Assembly: GCF_010645075.1 (NCBI RefSeq)
Contig: NZ_JAADZV010000006.1
Span: forward strand, 124,001-188,000
DNA: 64,000 nt
Direction: 5' to 3'
From: Flavobacterium limi
Lineage (GTDB): Bacteria; Bacteroidota; Bacteroidia; Flavobacteriales; Flavobacteriaceae
This document shows, one piece after another, positions 9,399 to 17,626 of this stretch. How positions within the stretch are numbered: position 1 is the stretch's first letter; every line of letters begins with the position of its first letter. Both the position numbers and the translations under genes were made by a program. Under the pieces are notes generated by a model. It was not told the origin of the DNA. It ran no database searches and saw only the letters and a program-made list of their open reading frames with translations.

Positions 9399-10064
9399 CT
9401 AATTACTAACCTGACCATCGACCATGACCAATTTTCTATCTGCCATATTTGCAAGGTCTTCATTATGTGTTACAATGACAAAAGTCTGACCGAATTCATC
9501 CCTTAGCTGAAAGAATAACTGATGTAAATTTTCTGCAGAATGAGTGTCAAGATTTCCTGAAGGTTCATCGGCAAAAATCACATCGGGTTTATTTATTAAA
9601 GCCCTTGCGACGGCCACACGCTGTTGTTCGCCACCCGAAAGTTCGTTTGGCTTATGGTTTATTCTGTGTCCTAATCCTAAATATTTCAGTAATTTTTTTG
9701 CCTCAATTTCAGTTTCAGAGGGCTTTTTTCCAGCAATGTAAGCCGGAATACATACATTTTCAAGAGCAGTGAACTCAGGTAAAAGCTGATGGAACTGAAA
9801 AATAAAACCTAAATTTAAGTTTCTGAATTTAGACAAAGCTTTGTCATTCATTCCTAAAATATTTTCTCCGTTTATGGTAAGGGAAGTTTCTTTACCTGAT
9901 TTTTCGGGTTTGTCTAAAGTTCCTAAAATGTGTAATAAAGTAGTTTTTCCGGCACCGGATGCACCCACAATTGAAACAATTTCACCTTTTTGAATGTGCA
10001 GATCAACTCCTTTTAAAACTTCAAGCTGATCATAGAATTTATGTATGTTTTTTGCGTGTATCAT
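9399..10064 (-). CDS. lolD: ABC transporter ATP-binding protein, LolD-like
   Basis: A complete 221-residue ABC ATPase. The Walker A motif GASGAGKTT is at 34-42, the Q-loop at Gln90, the signature LSGGEQQR at 142-149, Walker B DVIFADEP at 161-168, and the switch His at 200. The subfamily (short, [25 protein letters not shown] start, [16 protein letters not shown]) is the MacB/LolD/FtsE group, where LolD powers release of lipoproteins from the inner membrane. No LolC/E permease gene is adjacent; in many Bacteroidota lolD stands apart from it. The assignment to lipoprotein release rather than another MacB-type exporter is probable, not certain. Confidence 0.85.
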   Translation of the reverse strand: MIHAKNIHKFYDQLEVLKGVDLHIQKGEIVSIVGASGAGKTTLLHILGTLDKPEKSGKETSLTINGENILGMNDKALSKFRNLNLGFIFQFHQLLPEFTALENVCIPAYIAGKKPSETEIEAKKLLKYLGLGHRINHKPNELSGGEQQRVAVARALINKPDVIFADEPSGNLDTHSAENLHQLFFQLRDEFGQTFVIVTHNEDLANMADRKLVMVDGQVSN

Positions 10065-10221
10065 TTAGAAACTGTTTCTACAAAGAAACGAAGATTCTGC
10101 CGATATTAAAATGGTTTATAACAGATTTTTATTAACCTGTAGAGTAAGCGGGATGTTTATTAGTATGGGAATTTAGAAATTAATTTGCTTAATGTAATAA
10201 TCTGTTATTTAAATAATTTTT

Positions 10222-10229
10222 TACTTTTG
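10222..10229 (+). promoter_or_regulatory. Candidate -7 element (TACTTTTG)
   Basis: The octamer TACTTTTG fits the Bacteroidota -7 consensus TAnnTTTG and lies 23 bases before the ATG at 10253. No clear TTTG -33 partner is seen at the expected spacing. In AT-rich DNA such octamers also occur by chance, so only position supports it. Confidence 0.4.
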
Positions 10230-10252
10230 AAAGCAACTTAAATCATCATATC

Positions 10253-10549
10253 ATGCAGGATTTGAAAGTTGTGGAAGATAACAGAATGCAGAAATTACTA
10301 ATTGGTTTGCTTTTAGATGGTATTGGGATGATTTCTTTCTCAATTCCGTTTTTAGGAGAGTTTTCAGATGTGATTTGGGCACCAATTGCGGCTATAATAA
10401 TGGCCAGAATGTATAAAGGAAGAGTGGGAAAGGTGGCCGGTATTTTGACTTTTGTTGAAGAAATAATTCCGTTTACCGATGTGATTCCGTCTTTTACGAT
10501 TACCTGGATTTATACTTATTTTTTTCAGAAACCAAAAGAAAAAAAATAA
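10253..10549 (+). CDS. Small conserved membrane protein of unknown function
   Basis: The 98-residue protein has hydrophobic segments at about 14-35 (KLLIGLLLDGIGMISFSIPFL), 39-50 (VIWAPIAAIIMA) and 77-92 (VIPSFTITWIYTYFF), and a lysine-rich tail. I recognise similar short proteins in Flavobacteriia but no named family. It is monocistronic: it has its own TAnnTTTG element 23 bases upstream and a strong hairpin right after the stop. It is the only plus-strand gene in the first 18 kb, between the LolD-like gene and the pectate lyase gene. Nothing in sequence or context points to a specific role. Confidence 0.7.
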   Translation: MQDLKVVEDNRMQKLLIGLLLDGIGMISFSIPFLGEFSDVIWAPIAAIIMARMYKGRVGKVAGILTFVEEIIPFTDVIPSFTITWIYTYFFQKPKEKK

Positions 10550-10577
10550 AAATGGCAGCCTGAAAAGCTGCCATTTT
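10549..10577. terminator. Bidirectional terminator hairpin
   Basis: An 11-base perfect inverted repeat (AAAATGGCAGC / GCTGCCATTTT) with a 7-base loop sits between the convergent small membrane protein gene and the pectate lyase gene. The flanking A and T runs allow it to work in both directions. Confidence 0.85.
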
Positions 10578-10604
10578 AACTAAAAAAACAAACTAAACTT
10601 AAAC

Positions 10605-13406
10605 TTATTGTACAATAATTTTTTTGATATGTAAAACTGCTTTGGTTGCAGGATCAGAAACTTTTAGAATGAACACACCTTTTGATTTTAAATTGATGCT
10701 TTCTGCTGCTTTTCCGTTGATGTTTCTTTTTATTACTTCTTTTCCTGAAATGTCAAACACTTTAAGTTCTGCATTGCTGCCATCATTTTCAATCAGAACA
10801 GAAAAAGAACCGTTATTTGGTACAGGCCAGACTTTAAAAGCGCTATCTTCTTTAACTGGTTTTTCTATTGATAATGTAGAACTGTAACCACTCACAATAT
10901 TTACTTTACGGGTCATACTTGCTCCTTCATTGTCTGTAACGGTAAATTCAAAAGAACATAAGCCGGTTGCACTTGGTGTGAATGCTACAATGTTCCCATT
11001 AAGTGTTGCATTTCCGTTTACAACATTTGAAAGGGAATAATTTACACCGTTTGTAAAACCTCTTGAAAGTTTCTGTATATCAATGTCGACTTTATTTCCA
11101 GTTGGAGAATCATAATGTGGCAGAGACATCCATTGTAAGTATAAGTCTAAATTGGTGTATCCGTCTAAGTCAGTATCAGCATTTGAGTCTGAGAAATCGC
11201 CTGTTCCTGAATTTAAATTGGTTCCGATAATAGTTTCCCACCAGTTTGGTAATCCGTCCTGATCCGTATCCCAATTTGCATCTCTGATAATTTCAGGATA
11301 TGTTTCGTACCCGCCAACATCAGATTCATTATCAGGAAATCCAGGTTTATTAGTAACACTTCCTCTGTACGTATAAGTGCCATTTAATGTTTCTGTAATC
11401 ATTCGTTGGTCATGCTGATCAAATTCAGGCTGGATGCAACCAACATCTGATAATACAATTTTATAGGCAGTTTTTGCAGATTGTGTGGTTACGTATGAAG
11501 GGAAAAATGGAGTATTGACAAAATTATCGTAAGTATTAGTAGCACCATTTCTATAGGTAGATCTTCTTCCAATAGTTTGATTGCTTTCGTCAAAATAACC
11601 CGGCATTACATTTCCATTAAAATAACATTTTTGCGTGCCCGTTCCAACATTTTCGTTATCTGCAGAAAACGCAACAAATATTTTTGAACCTGCTCCCGGT
11701 TTATAATAATTATTTACAAAATTAACTTCTTTGGTTCCGCCATCAGTAGTTCTGCCTCCCCAATTATATACTACATTGTTGGTGATATCCATTCTGCCTG
11801 CATAAGCTCCACTACCATCTAATGCACCTCCAAGACTCCAATTGCGTCCATAATTGTGAGCTAATAAATTGTGATGAAAACTTCCTATATCCCCACTTAT
11901 TGTTCCGGCATAGCCATGTTCCGTTCCGGCAGGATAATTTTTATGCCCTGCTGCATTTAAAGCTTCGGAAATTAATGTTCTTTGCAGAGTTATATTTTTT
12001 CCTGAACGAGAACTAAACGCTTCATCTATTGTCCAGCTGACCGAGCAATGATCGACAATACTGTTATCGGCTCCGGTTAATCCCATTCCGTCTGCAGTTT
12101 CGCCTGCACCTAATCTAACTCTTACATTTTGAACAATAGCATCGTTTCCTGTAATTCCAAAAGGAGCAGTACGGATACAGATCCCTTTTCCAGGAGCTGT
12201 TTGTCCGGCAACGGTTACATAAGGCTGACTCAATACTAAACGGGAAGAAAGCTGTATAATTCCGGATGTGTTAAAAACAATAGTTCTAGGACCAATATCG
12301 TTTGTAACAGCTTCACGTAAACTTCCCGGTCCGCTGTCATTCAGGTTGGTTACTGCTACTACTTTTCCACCTCTTCCTCCACGGGCAAAACGTCCATAAC
12401 CTTCAGCACCAGGGAAAGCAAGCTGGGCAGGGCGAAAACGCCATGTATTTCCTTTTTCAATTTGATTATTATTTAAAACTTCGTCTACTCTCCAATAATA
12501 GGTTTCTCCAGTATATAGTCCATTTAGAGCATAGCTGGCATTTGTTGCAGTTTGATTTCCTTTATATTCTGGAGAAGATGTAGTTGCTGATTCTAAGGCT
12601 GCTAAATTTGTTCCAAAATAAATATTATGTGATACAGCATTAATAGCAGGAGTCCAGCTCAACACAGTATTTCCAGAGTTCAATTCCACATGTTCATTGT
12701 TGTCTTTAGGACTTGGATTGACTGCCTGGTTAAAAATATTAGGAGTATTCAATTCGAATCCGTTTAACATTACATTTTTATAAGTTTCAGTGCCTGATCT
12801 TTCTGCTGCAAAAAGGATAATCACATCCGTTCCGGTTGTTGCCTGAAAAGTTAAATAAACTGATTTTGCATCTGCTGTTTTATGAGCTCTGACAGTCGGA
12901 ACTACATTGTCAAGGATTAGATTTCCATCTATAGAAATATCAATTGGACTATAAGTATATACAGGACTATCTACAACATTTAAAAAAGCCATTAAGGTAT
13001 GTGTGCCTGTTGCTAGTCCGCTGATTTTTAATTCTATTTGAGCTCCTTGAGCTGCAAGTCCATTTACAGGTGGTTCTGCACTTTTTACAGTAAGTCCGTC
13101 ACATACTAATTTTGCATAGTATGGAGCTTGTACTCCTACTTTTTCCCAGTTGGTGGCCAAAAAGTCTCCTTTGTTTCCAACTCTGGTTACTGTAAAAGAA
13201 ACTCCGTTTATTATTTTGGTTTCTGTATTTAAAGCAGTACCAATTACCCAAGGGGTATAGCCCGGTTCGCTTACTTCAGCAGTATTTCTTCCTGACTGGT
13301 CAAAATCAATTTTTACGACCGGATTTTGAGCAAAAATCTTTGTCGTTGACATTGTAAGGCAGATTGTCGCCATTACAAACGATAATTTTAAGGTATTGTT
13401 GAACAT
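10605..13406 (-). CDS. Secreted pectate lyase (PL1-like) with type IX secretion C-terminal domain
   Basis: This 933-residue protein has a signal peptide ending near FAQ (26), an N-terminal beta-rich region (about 30-230, carbohydrate-binding or malectin-like), and a fibronectin III-like segment (about 235-325, AVSHNIYFGT, GETYYWRVDE). A right-handed beta-helix of the pectate lyase type follows from FPGAEGYGRFARGGRGG and SLREAV, with the acidic cluster around DHCSVSWTIDEAFSSR. Asp-rich calcium-binding repeats of thrombospondin type 3 kind are at about 711-755. The last 78 residues (856-933) are a type A T9SS sorting domain (VWPVPNNGSFSV, LKVFDISGKEV, ending KKIIVQ). It should be exported by PorSS and cleave polygalacturonate by beta-elimination, or a related uronate polymer. 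No SusC/SusD pair flanks it, so it is not part of a visible utilisation locus. Confidence 0.9.
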   Translation of the reverse strand: MFNNTLKLSFVMATICLTMSTTKIFAQNPVVKIDFDQSGRNTAEVSEPGYTPWVIGTALNTETKIINGVSFTVTRVGNKGDFLATNWEKVGVQAPYYAKLVCDGLTVKSAEPPVNGLAAQGAQIELKISGLATGTHTLMAFLNVVDSPVYTYSPIDISIDGNLILDNVVPTVRAHKTADAKSVYLTFQATTGTDVIILFAAERSGTETYKNVMLNGFELNTPNIFNQAVNPSPKDNNEHVELNSGNTVLSWTPAINAVSHNIYFGTNLAALESATTSSPEYKGNQTATNASYALNGLYTGETYYWRVDEVLNNNQIEKGNTWRFRPAQLAFPGAEGYGRFARGGRGGKVVAVTNLNDSGPGSLREAVTNDIGPRTIVFNTSGIIQLSSRLVLSQPYVTVAGQTAPGKGICIRTAPFGITGNDAIVQNVRVRLGAGETADGMGLTGADNSIVDHCSVSWTIDEAFSSRSGKNITLQRTLISEALNAAGHKNYPAGTEHGYAGTISGDIGSFHHNLLAHNYGRNWSLGGALDGSGAYAGRMDITNNVVYNWGGRTTDGGTKEVNFVNNYYKPGAGSKIFVAFSADNENVGTGTQKCYFNGNVMPGYFDESNQTIGRRSTYRNGATNTYDNFVNTPFFPSYVTTQSAKTAYKIVLSDVGCIQPEFDQHDQRMITETLNGTYTYRGSVTNKPGFPDNESDVGGYETYPEIIRDANWDTDQDGLPNWWETIIGTNLNSGTGDFSDSNADTDLDGYTNLDLYLQWMSLPHYDSPTGNKVDIDIQKLSRGFTNGVNYSLSNVVNGNATLNGNIVAFTPSATGLCSFEFTVTDNEGASMTRKVNIVSGYSSTLSIEKPVKEDSAFKVWPVPNNGSFSVLIENDGSNAELKVFDISGKEVIKRNINGKAAESINLKSKGVFILKVSDPATKAVLHIKKIIVQ

Positions 13407-13465
13407 GTGGTTGGTTGGGTTTTGTTAGTAAAGTATTAATCTTTAAACGTAAAGTTTTAAAATAT

Positions 13466-13473
13466 CAAAAATA
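13466..13473 (-). promoter_or_regulatory. Candidate -7 element for the pectate lyase gene
   Basis: Read on the minus strand this is TATTTTTG, matching TAnnTTTG, 59 bases before the pectate lyase ATG. A tandem TCCTGTTC sequence (about 13481-13497) lies immediately upstream and could be an operator half-site pair. No -33 TTTG is seen. Confidence 0.35.
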
Positions 13474-13703
13474 AAACTGTCCTGTTCCATCCTGTTCTGG
13501 TTGTTTATTTTAGTGAGTTTCGATGTTATTTTTTCATGTAATGCATATTTAGTCTTAAATAATTATTGATATTGCTGATATTTGTTGAAAATAGTAAAAG
13601 AGATCTTTTTTTTAAGCAAAAAAACAAACCGTTCTGCATGTAAAGACAGAATAGTATTACATAAAGAAATGGGCTTTTGTAGTAGTTATAAAAAAGAAAA
13701 GAA

Positions 13704-14006
13704 TCAATCTTTAAATAGAAATCCAAATCCCATACTTTTAAGCATTTTTTTTTCAAAGTTCCAAAAAAACCGAAACTGACCGAATATAGTCCCGATTGCA
13801 ACGAGGAGGATTTGATAAATTGGGAAAATAACCAGTAATCTGATTAAGGTGAACCAGCCGCCAAAGTCTTCTTTAGTTATGTTTAATAATTCACAAAAAG
13901 GTCTTGACAGCCACGCAGATGCCGATCCGGTGATGGCAAATACGATAAATATAATAACAAGCTGAAAATTTGAGGTAATTCCCCAACGTTGTTTTAATCT
14001 GTTCAT
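13704..14006 (-). CDS. DUF6787 family small membrane protein
   Basis: The 100-residue protein has hydrophobic stretches at about 15-34 (NFQLVIIFIVFAITGSASAW) and 50-75 (FTLIRLLVIFPIYQILLVAIGTIFGQ), then a basic and aromatic tail (FWNFEKKMLKSMGFG). It matches DUF6787, a Bacteroidota family of unknown function. Some databases label such proteins prolipoprotein diacylglyceryl transferase, but it is far too short and lacks that enzyme's motifs, so I do not adopt the name. A TATATTTG element lies 19 bases upstream on the minus strand. The DUF6146 gene precedes it by 33 bases in the same direction. Confidence 0.75.
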   Translation of the reverse strand: MNRLKQRWGITSNFQLVIIFIVFAITGSASAWLSRPFCELLNITKEDFGGWFTLIRLLVIFPIYQILLVAIGTIFGQFRFFWNFEKKMLKSMGFGFLFKD

Positions 14007-14025
14007 TATTTGTTTGTAGTGATTA

Positions 14026-14033
14026 CAAATATA
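14026..14033 (-). promoter_or_regulatory. Candidate -7 element for the DUF6787 gene
   Basis: Minus-strand TATATTTG (TAnnTTTG consensus) 19 bases upstream of the start at 14006. It lies in the short gap after the DUF6146 gene, so the two genes may be separately transcribed. Confidence 0.4.
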
Positions 14034-14039
14034 GTAACA

Positions 14040-14477
14040 TTATCTGGAAGGTAAGTAACCTCCTAACCTTTGTTTGTAAGTATTTTGAAAATAAATCATA
14101 TAATTATAAATCAAGTAGTTTACTTCATAGCCATACTTAATATGCGGCTGATAATCTATCGTCATTTCATACAAATTAGGATTGTAGCGCTGAGGCTGTA
14201 AAACACGATTATTCCATTCTGTTACATAAATCTGATTTTTATTTTCCAGATAGGGTAGTGAATAATAATTTCTTGGTAATGCGGTTGAAGCCAGCCAGAA
14301 ACTAAATCCATTGTCTATAATAATGACTTCATATTCTAAAGAATCATTTGCAATTCGAATCGTATCGTTTACAGCTGCTTTTGTTTGAGGATCAGCTGCT
14401 GCAATTGTGTTTTTAGAAGATGTGGAACACGCAATAATCGTAAATAGAATTCCTAATATGTAAACGAAATTTTTCAT
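14040..14477 (-). CDS. DUF6146 family lipoprotein
   Basis: The 145-residue protein begins MKNFVYILGILFTIIACSTSS, a lipoprotein signal with lipobox TIIAC and modified Cys17. The mature part ends with a Tyr-rich region (YNPNLYEMTIDYQPHIKYGYEVNYLIYNYM) typical of DUF6146, a Bacteroidota family of unknown function. It should be membrane-anchored on the periplasmic side or at the surface. It lies between the DUF6787 and EF-hand protein genes on the same strand. No catalytic motif is apparent. Confidence 0.75.
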   Translation of the reverse strand: MKNFVYILGILFTIIACSTSSKNTIAAADPQTKAAVNDTIRIANDSLEYEVIIIDNGFSFWLASTALPRNYYSLPYLENKNQIYVTEWNNRVLQPQRYNPNLYEMTIDYQPHIKYGYEVNYLIYNYMIYFQNTYKQRLGGYLPSR

Positions 14478-14634
14478 GGCTCAAATTTGAACTTTAAATT
14501 TACAAAAAAAGGAGTGATGACTTTTATTATTTAACATTTGCCATTAAAGCGATATTGATTTTTAAATCTAATAAAAAAATTGTCTACATTCCGATAAACA
14601 GCTTTTTCAGTATTTTTTAAAAATTATAATCGTA

Positions 14635-15195
14635 TTATTTGCGTCTAAATAATTTGCCTATAAATCCCGCTATTCCACCGCTGCTTTTAGTAACAACAAG
14701 AACATCTGCTACGTCAACCTTGCCATCTGCATTTTGATCCAGGCCAAATTGCATTCCATATTTTGAGATCGTATCCATTATTCCAGAAGCCTGACTGCTG
14801 TTTCCTGTGACTGCATTTATAATATCCGAAATTTGAAAACTTCCATCATTAGGGTCTTTAGCTTTGTTGACCAAAGAATTTAAAATCTGCGGAATCATGC
14901 TTCCTGCAACATTCGACGAAGTATCATTGCTTAATCCAAATTTTTCGCCAAGATTGCCGGACAACTGCTGGCTTAACTGTTGTACAACCGGATTCGAACT
15001 ATCAATTGATTTTCCCTGAAACAAGGAAGCCAATTGCTCCCCACAGCCTTCTGAAGCAATTTTTTGCAGCCCTGAAAATATAGAATTACTGGTTTCATTG
15101 ATTACGCCTTCATTATGCTCATTAGGTATAGCATCATTTTTTACGACAGCATCTCCCCCGAATTGCTGTACTAACTGGGTTAATTGATCTAGCAT
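14635..15195 (-). CDS. DUF937-like protein with a C-terminal EF-hand/dockerin-like motif
   Basis: The 186-residue protein has no signal peptide or membrane helix. The N-terminal and middle parts are rich in Gln, Ser and Gly with short helices (LDQLTQLVQQFGGDAVV, PQILNSLVNKA), resembling DUF937-type proteins. Residues about 153-164 read DQNADGKVDVAD, an excellent 12-residue calcium loop of EF-hand or dockerin type. The C-terminus is basic (GKLFRRK). The function is unknown. A TAAATTTG -7 element lies 26 bases before the ATG, and the strong hairpin at 15244 separates it from serA, so it is probably transcribed alone. Confidence 0.7.
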   Translation of the reverse strand: MLDQLTQLVQQFGGDAVVKNDAIPNEHNEGVINETSNSIFSGLQKIASEGCGEQLASLFQGKSIDSSNPVVQQLSQQLSGNLGEKFGLSNDTSSNVAGSMIPQILNSLVNKAKDPNDGSFQISDIINAVTGNSSQASGIMDTISKYGMQFGLDQNADGKVDVADVLVVTKSSGGIAGFIGKLFRRK

Positions 15196-15221
15196 GGTTT
15201 TTTGATGTTTAGATTAGAACT

Positions 15222-15229
15222 CAAATTTA
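15222..15229 (-). promoter_or_regulatory. Candidate -7 element for the EF-hand protein gene
   Basis: Minus-strand TAAATTTG, matching TAnnTTTG, 26 bases before the start at 15195 and downstream of the serA terminator hairpin. The placement after a terminator makes an independent promoter plausible. Confidence 0.45.
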
Positions 15230-15243
15230 AACAAAAAAGAAAA

Positions 15244-15275
15244 GGGGATTTATTAAACAGCGTTAATAAATCCCC
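15244..15275 (-). terminator. Terminator after serA
   Basis: A perfect 13-base inverted repeat (GGGGATTTATTAA / TTAATAAATCCCC) with a 6-base loop. On the minus strand it is followed by TTTTCTTTTTT, a good rho-independent tail. Confidence 0.9.
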
Positions 15276-15298
15276 TCAAATTATTTAGTTATAATGAA

Positions 15299-16249
15299 TT
15301 AACTCAATAAAGTAATGATTTGTGAAGCTAATTCAGTACCAATTCTGTCTTGAGCTTCTCCTGTTGCAGCTCCGATATGAGGGGTCAATGAAATTTTAGA
15401 ATGCATTAAAATTGCCATTTCAGGTTTTGGTTCGTTTTCAAAAACGTCCAATCCTGCAAATGCTACTTTTCCAGAGTCTAAAGCTTTTACTAAAGCTACT
15501 TCGTCAATAACGCCTCCACGGGCGCAGTTTACGATTCCAACACCATTTTTCATGATTTCAAATTCTTTCTCACCAATGATGTAGCCATCCTGAGCTGGAA
15601 CATGCAAAGTGATGAAATCAGATTCTTTTAATAAAGACTCTAAAGACTGAGGAACGATTGTAGTCGTAATAGACTGACCATCAAAAAACTCCACCTTTAC
15701 ATCTACAGACGGAATAAATCCATCGGCAGCAATAACTTTCATACCTAAACCAAGAGCCATTTTTGCAGTTGCCTGACCAATACGGCCAATACCAACAATA
15801 CCTAATGTTTTTCCTCTTAACTCAGTACCATTTGCATAAGCTTTTTTCAAACCGTCAAAGTTTGAATCACCTTCCAAAGGCATATTTCTGTTTGAATCAT
15901 GTAAAAAACGAACACCAGATAGTAAGTGTCCAAATACTAATTCAGCCACTGATTCTGATGAAGAAGCAGGCGTATTAATTACGTGAATCCCTTTGCTTTT
16001 AGCATAATCAACATCGATATTGTCCATACCAACACCACCACGTCCGATGATTTTGATACCAGGACAAGCGTCGATAATATCTTTACGCACTTTAGTTGCA
16101 CTGCGCACTAAAATTACTTCTACATTATTTTCATTAATAAAGTTAGCAACTTGTTCCTGAGCTACTTTTGTAGTGATAACTTCAAAACCACCTTTTTCTA
16201 AAGCTAGAATTCCACTTTTTGAAATTCCGTCATTGGCTAATACTTTCAT
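15299..16249 (-). CDS. serA: D-3-phosphoglycerate dehydrogenase-like 2-hydroxyacid dehydrogenase
   Basis: The 316-residue protein is a D-2-hydroxyacid dehydrogenase. The NAD-binding motif GIGRIGQ is at 153-159 and the catalytic triad is visible as Arg244 (CARGG), Glu273 (FENEP) and His291 (TPHIGAAT). The motif GRGGVGMDNIDVDYAKSKGI is the family's substrate-region signature. It should oxidise 3-phosphoglycerate to phosphohydroxypyruvate, the first step of serine synthesis. It lacks the C-terminal ACT domain of E. coli SerA, so serine feedback through that domain is absent. serC lies 227 bases upstream in the same direction, which supports the assignment; the gap contains a dispersed repeat. 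Confidence 0.9.
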   Translation of the reverse strand: MKVLANDGISKSGILALEKGGFEVITTKVAQEQVANFINENNVEVILVRSATKVRKDIIDACPGIKIIGRGGVGMDNIDVDYAKSKGIHVINTPASSSESVAELVFGHLLSGVRFLHDSNRNMPLEGDSNFDGLKKAYANGTELRGKTLGIVGIGRIGQATAKMALGLGMKVIAADGFIPSVDVKVEFFDGQSITTTIVPQSLESLLKESDFITLHVPAQDGYIIGEKEFEIMKNGVGIVNCARGGVIDEVALVKALDSGKVAFAGLDVFENEPKPEMAILMHSKISLTPHIGAATGEAQDRIGTELASQIITLLS

Positions 16250-16316
16250 TTTAGTTTATTTCTTTGCGAGGAAGGAAGCAATCTCATCCTCAATATTAAT
16301 TTTTCTTTTTAATTTA

Positions 16317-16444
16317 GAAGCTAATCCCGCTATACATTACAAACGAAGTTCACTGAACTCCAATTTAAATAATATTTTAGTGAAGTAATCTTTTTATTTT
16401 TTAAAGAAAAAAATAAAAGGATTTTCATTTCTATCGGGGCTAGG
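16317..16444. repeat. Dispersed structured repeat, copy 1
   Basis: The element begins GAAGCTAATCCCGCT and ends ATCGGGGCTAGG. Its ends can pair (CTAATCCCGCT at 16321-16331 with ATCGGGGCTAG at 16433-16443; 9 of 11 positions pair, counting one wobble). An inner A/T-rich hairpin spans 16390-16419. A second copy at 38151 has the same ends but a different inner stem. It fills the serC-serA intergenic region. It looks like a REP- or MITE-type element rather than a coding sequence. Confidence 0.6.
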
Positions 16445-16476
16445 ACTCTGGTATTTAATTGACCTTTTTCCTGAAA

Positions 16477-17547
16477 TTAAACTTTAGTTTCCAAAGCTTT
16501 CATTACATCTACTAAAACCTGAACACTTTCGATAGGCATAGCATTATAAATTGAAGCTCTGTAACCACCAACAGAACGGTGTCCTGGCAATCCTGAAATT
16601 CCGGCTTCTTTCCACAATTTATCAAACGTTTCTGTATGATCAGCGTTTGTTAGCAAGAAAGTAACATTCATGTTAGAACGGTCTTCAACATTTGCAGCAC
16701 CTTTAAATAATGGGTTTCTGTCAATTTCATTATAAAGCAATTCTGCTTTTGCGTTATTTAATTTTTCAACAGCAGCTACACCGCCTTTTTCTTTAATCCA
16801 TTGTAATGTTAATAAAGAAACATATACAGCAAATACAGAAGGAGTGTTGTACATACTCTCTGCTTTGATATGTTTGCTGTAATCAAGCATACTAGGAATC
16901 GTTCTTCCGTTTTTACCTAAGATTTCTTCTTTAACTACAACTAATGTAGCTCCTGCAGGGCCCATGTTTTTTTGAGCCCCGGCATAAATTAAATCAAATT
17001 TAGAAAAGTCTAATTCGCGTGAAAAAATATCAGAACTCATGTCACATACAACCGGTACATTGGTTGAAGGGAATTCTTTCATTTGGGTTCCAAAAATAGT
17101 ATTGTTGCTTGTACAGTGAAAATAGTCTGCATCAGCCGGTATTTCATACCCTTTTGGAACGTATGTATAATTGTCGTCTTTTGAAGAGCCTACGATAACG
17201 GTCTCTCCAAACAGTTTAGCTTCTTTGATGGCTGCTGTCGCCCATGTTCCAGAATCTAAATAAGCTGCCTTTCCGTTTTCTTTCATCAGATTGTATGGAG
17301 CCATTAAAAATGCTGTACTTGCTCCGCCCTGTAAAAACAATGCCTGATATCCTTTGCCTGTAAGGCCTAATAAGTCTAAAGCCAATGCACGGGCTTCATC
17401 CATAACTGCAACGAAATCTTTGCTTCGGTGTGAAATTTCAAGAATTGATAATCCTGAATTATTAAAATCTAAAACTGCTTTTGATGCTTTTTCAAAAACT
17501 TCCTGAGGTAAAATACTTGGTCCTGCGCTGTAGTTGTGTTTTTTCAT
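16477..17547 (-). CDS. serC: Phosphoserine aminotransferase
   Basis: A 356-residue fold-type I aminotransferase with the SerC-type start NYSAGPSILP, GLSILEISHRSKDF, LQGGASTAF, the PLP lysine Lys193 in AGAQKNMGPAG, and the C-terminal GHRSVGGYRASIYNA. It converts 3-phosphohydroxypyruvate and glutamate to phosphoserine and 2-oxoglutarate in the cytoplasm. The length matches the family. It sits between the acyl-CoA reductase gene (79 bases upstream) and serA (227 bases downstream), so the first two serine-synthesis steps are co-located; no serB is seen in the window. Confidence 0.95.
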   Translation of the reverse strand: MKKHNYSAGPSILPQEVFEKASKAVLDFNNSGLSILEISHRSKDFVAVMDEARALALDLLGLTGKGYQALFLQGGASTAFLMAPYNLMKENGKAAYLDSGTWATAAIKEAKLFGETVIVGSSKDDNYTYVPKGYEIPADADYFHCTSNNTIFGTQMKEFPSTNVPVVCDMSSDIFSRELDFSKFDLIYAGAQKNMGPAGATLVVVKEEILGKNGRTIPSMLDYSKHIKAESMYNTPSVFAVYVSLLTLQWIKEKGGVAAVEKLNNAKAELLYNEIDRNPLFKGAANVEDRSNMNVTFLLTNADHTETFDKLWKEAGISGLPGHRSVGGYRASIYNAMPIESVQVLVDVMKALETKV

Positions 17548-17626
17548 GGTATAGTTAAAAGTCCAAATTTTAAAAACGCAAATTTCGGGAATACAAGCCG
17601 AAAAACCGTTAAATTATTCGCAATAA

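Noticed and set aside
13526..13801. A 91-codon frame overlapping the DUF6787 gene
   Set aside because: It overlaps the 3' end of a recognised gene in another frame, is dominated by Phe, Leu and Tyr from AT-rich intergenic DNA, and has no family support.
13704..14006. Prolipoprotein diacylglyceryl transferase
   Set aside because: At 100 residues with two hydrophobic stretches it lacks the Lgt signature and length.
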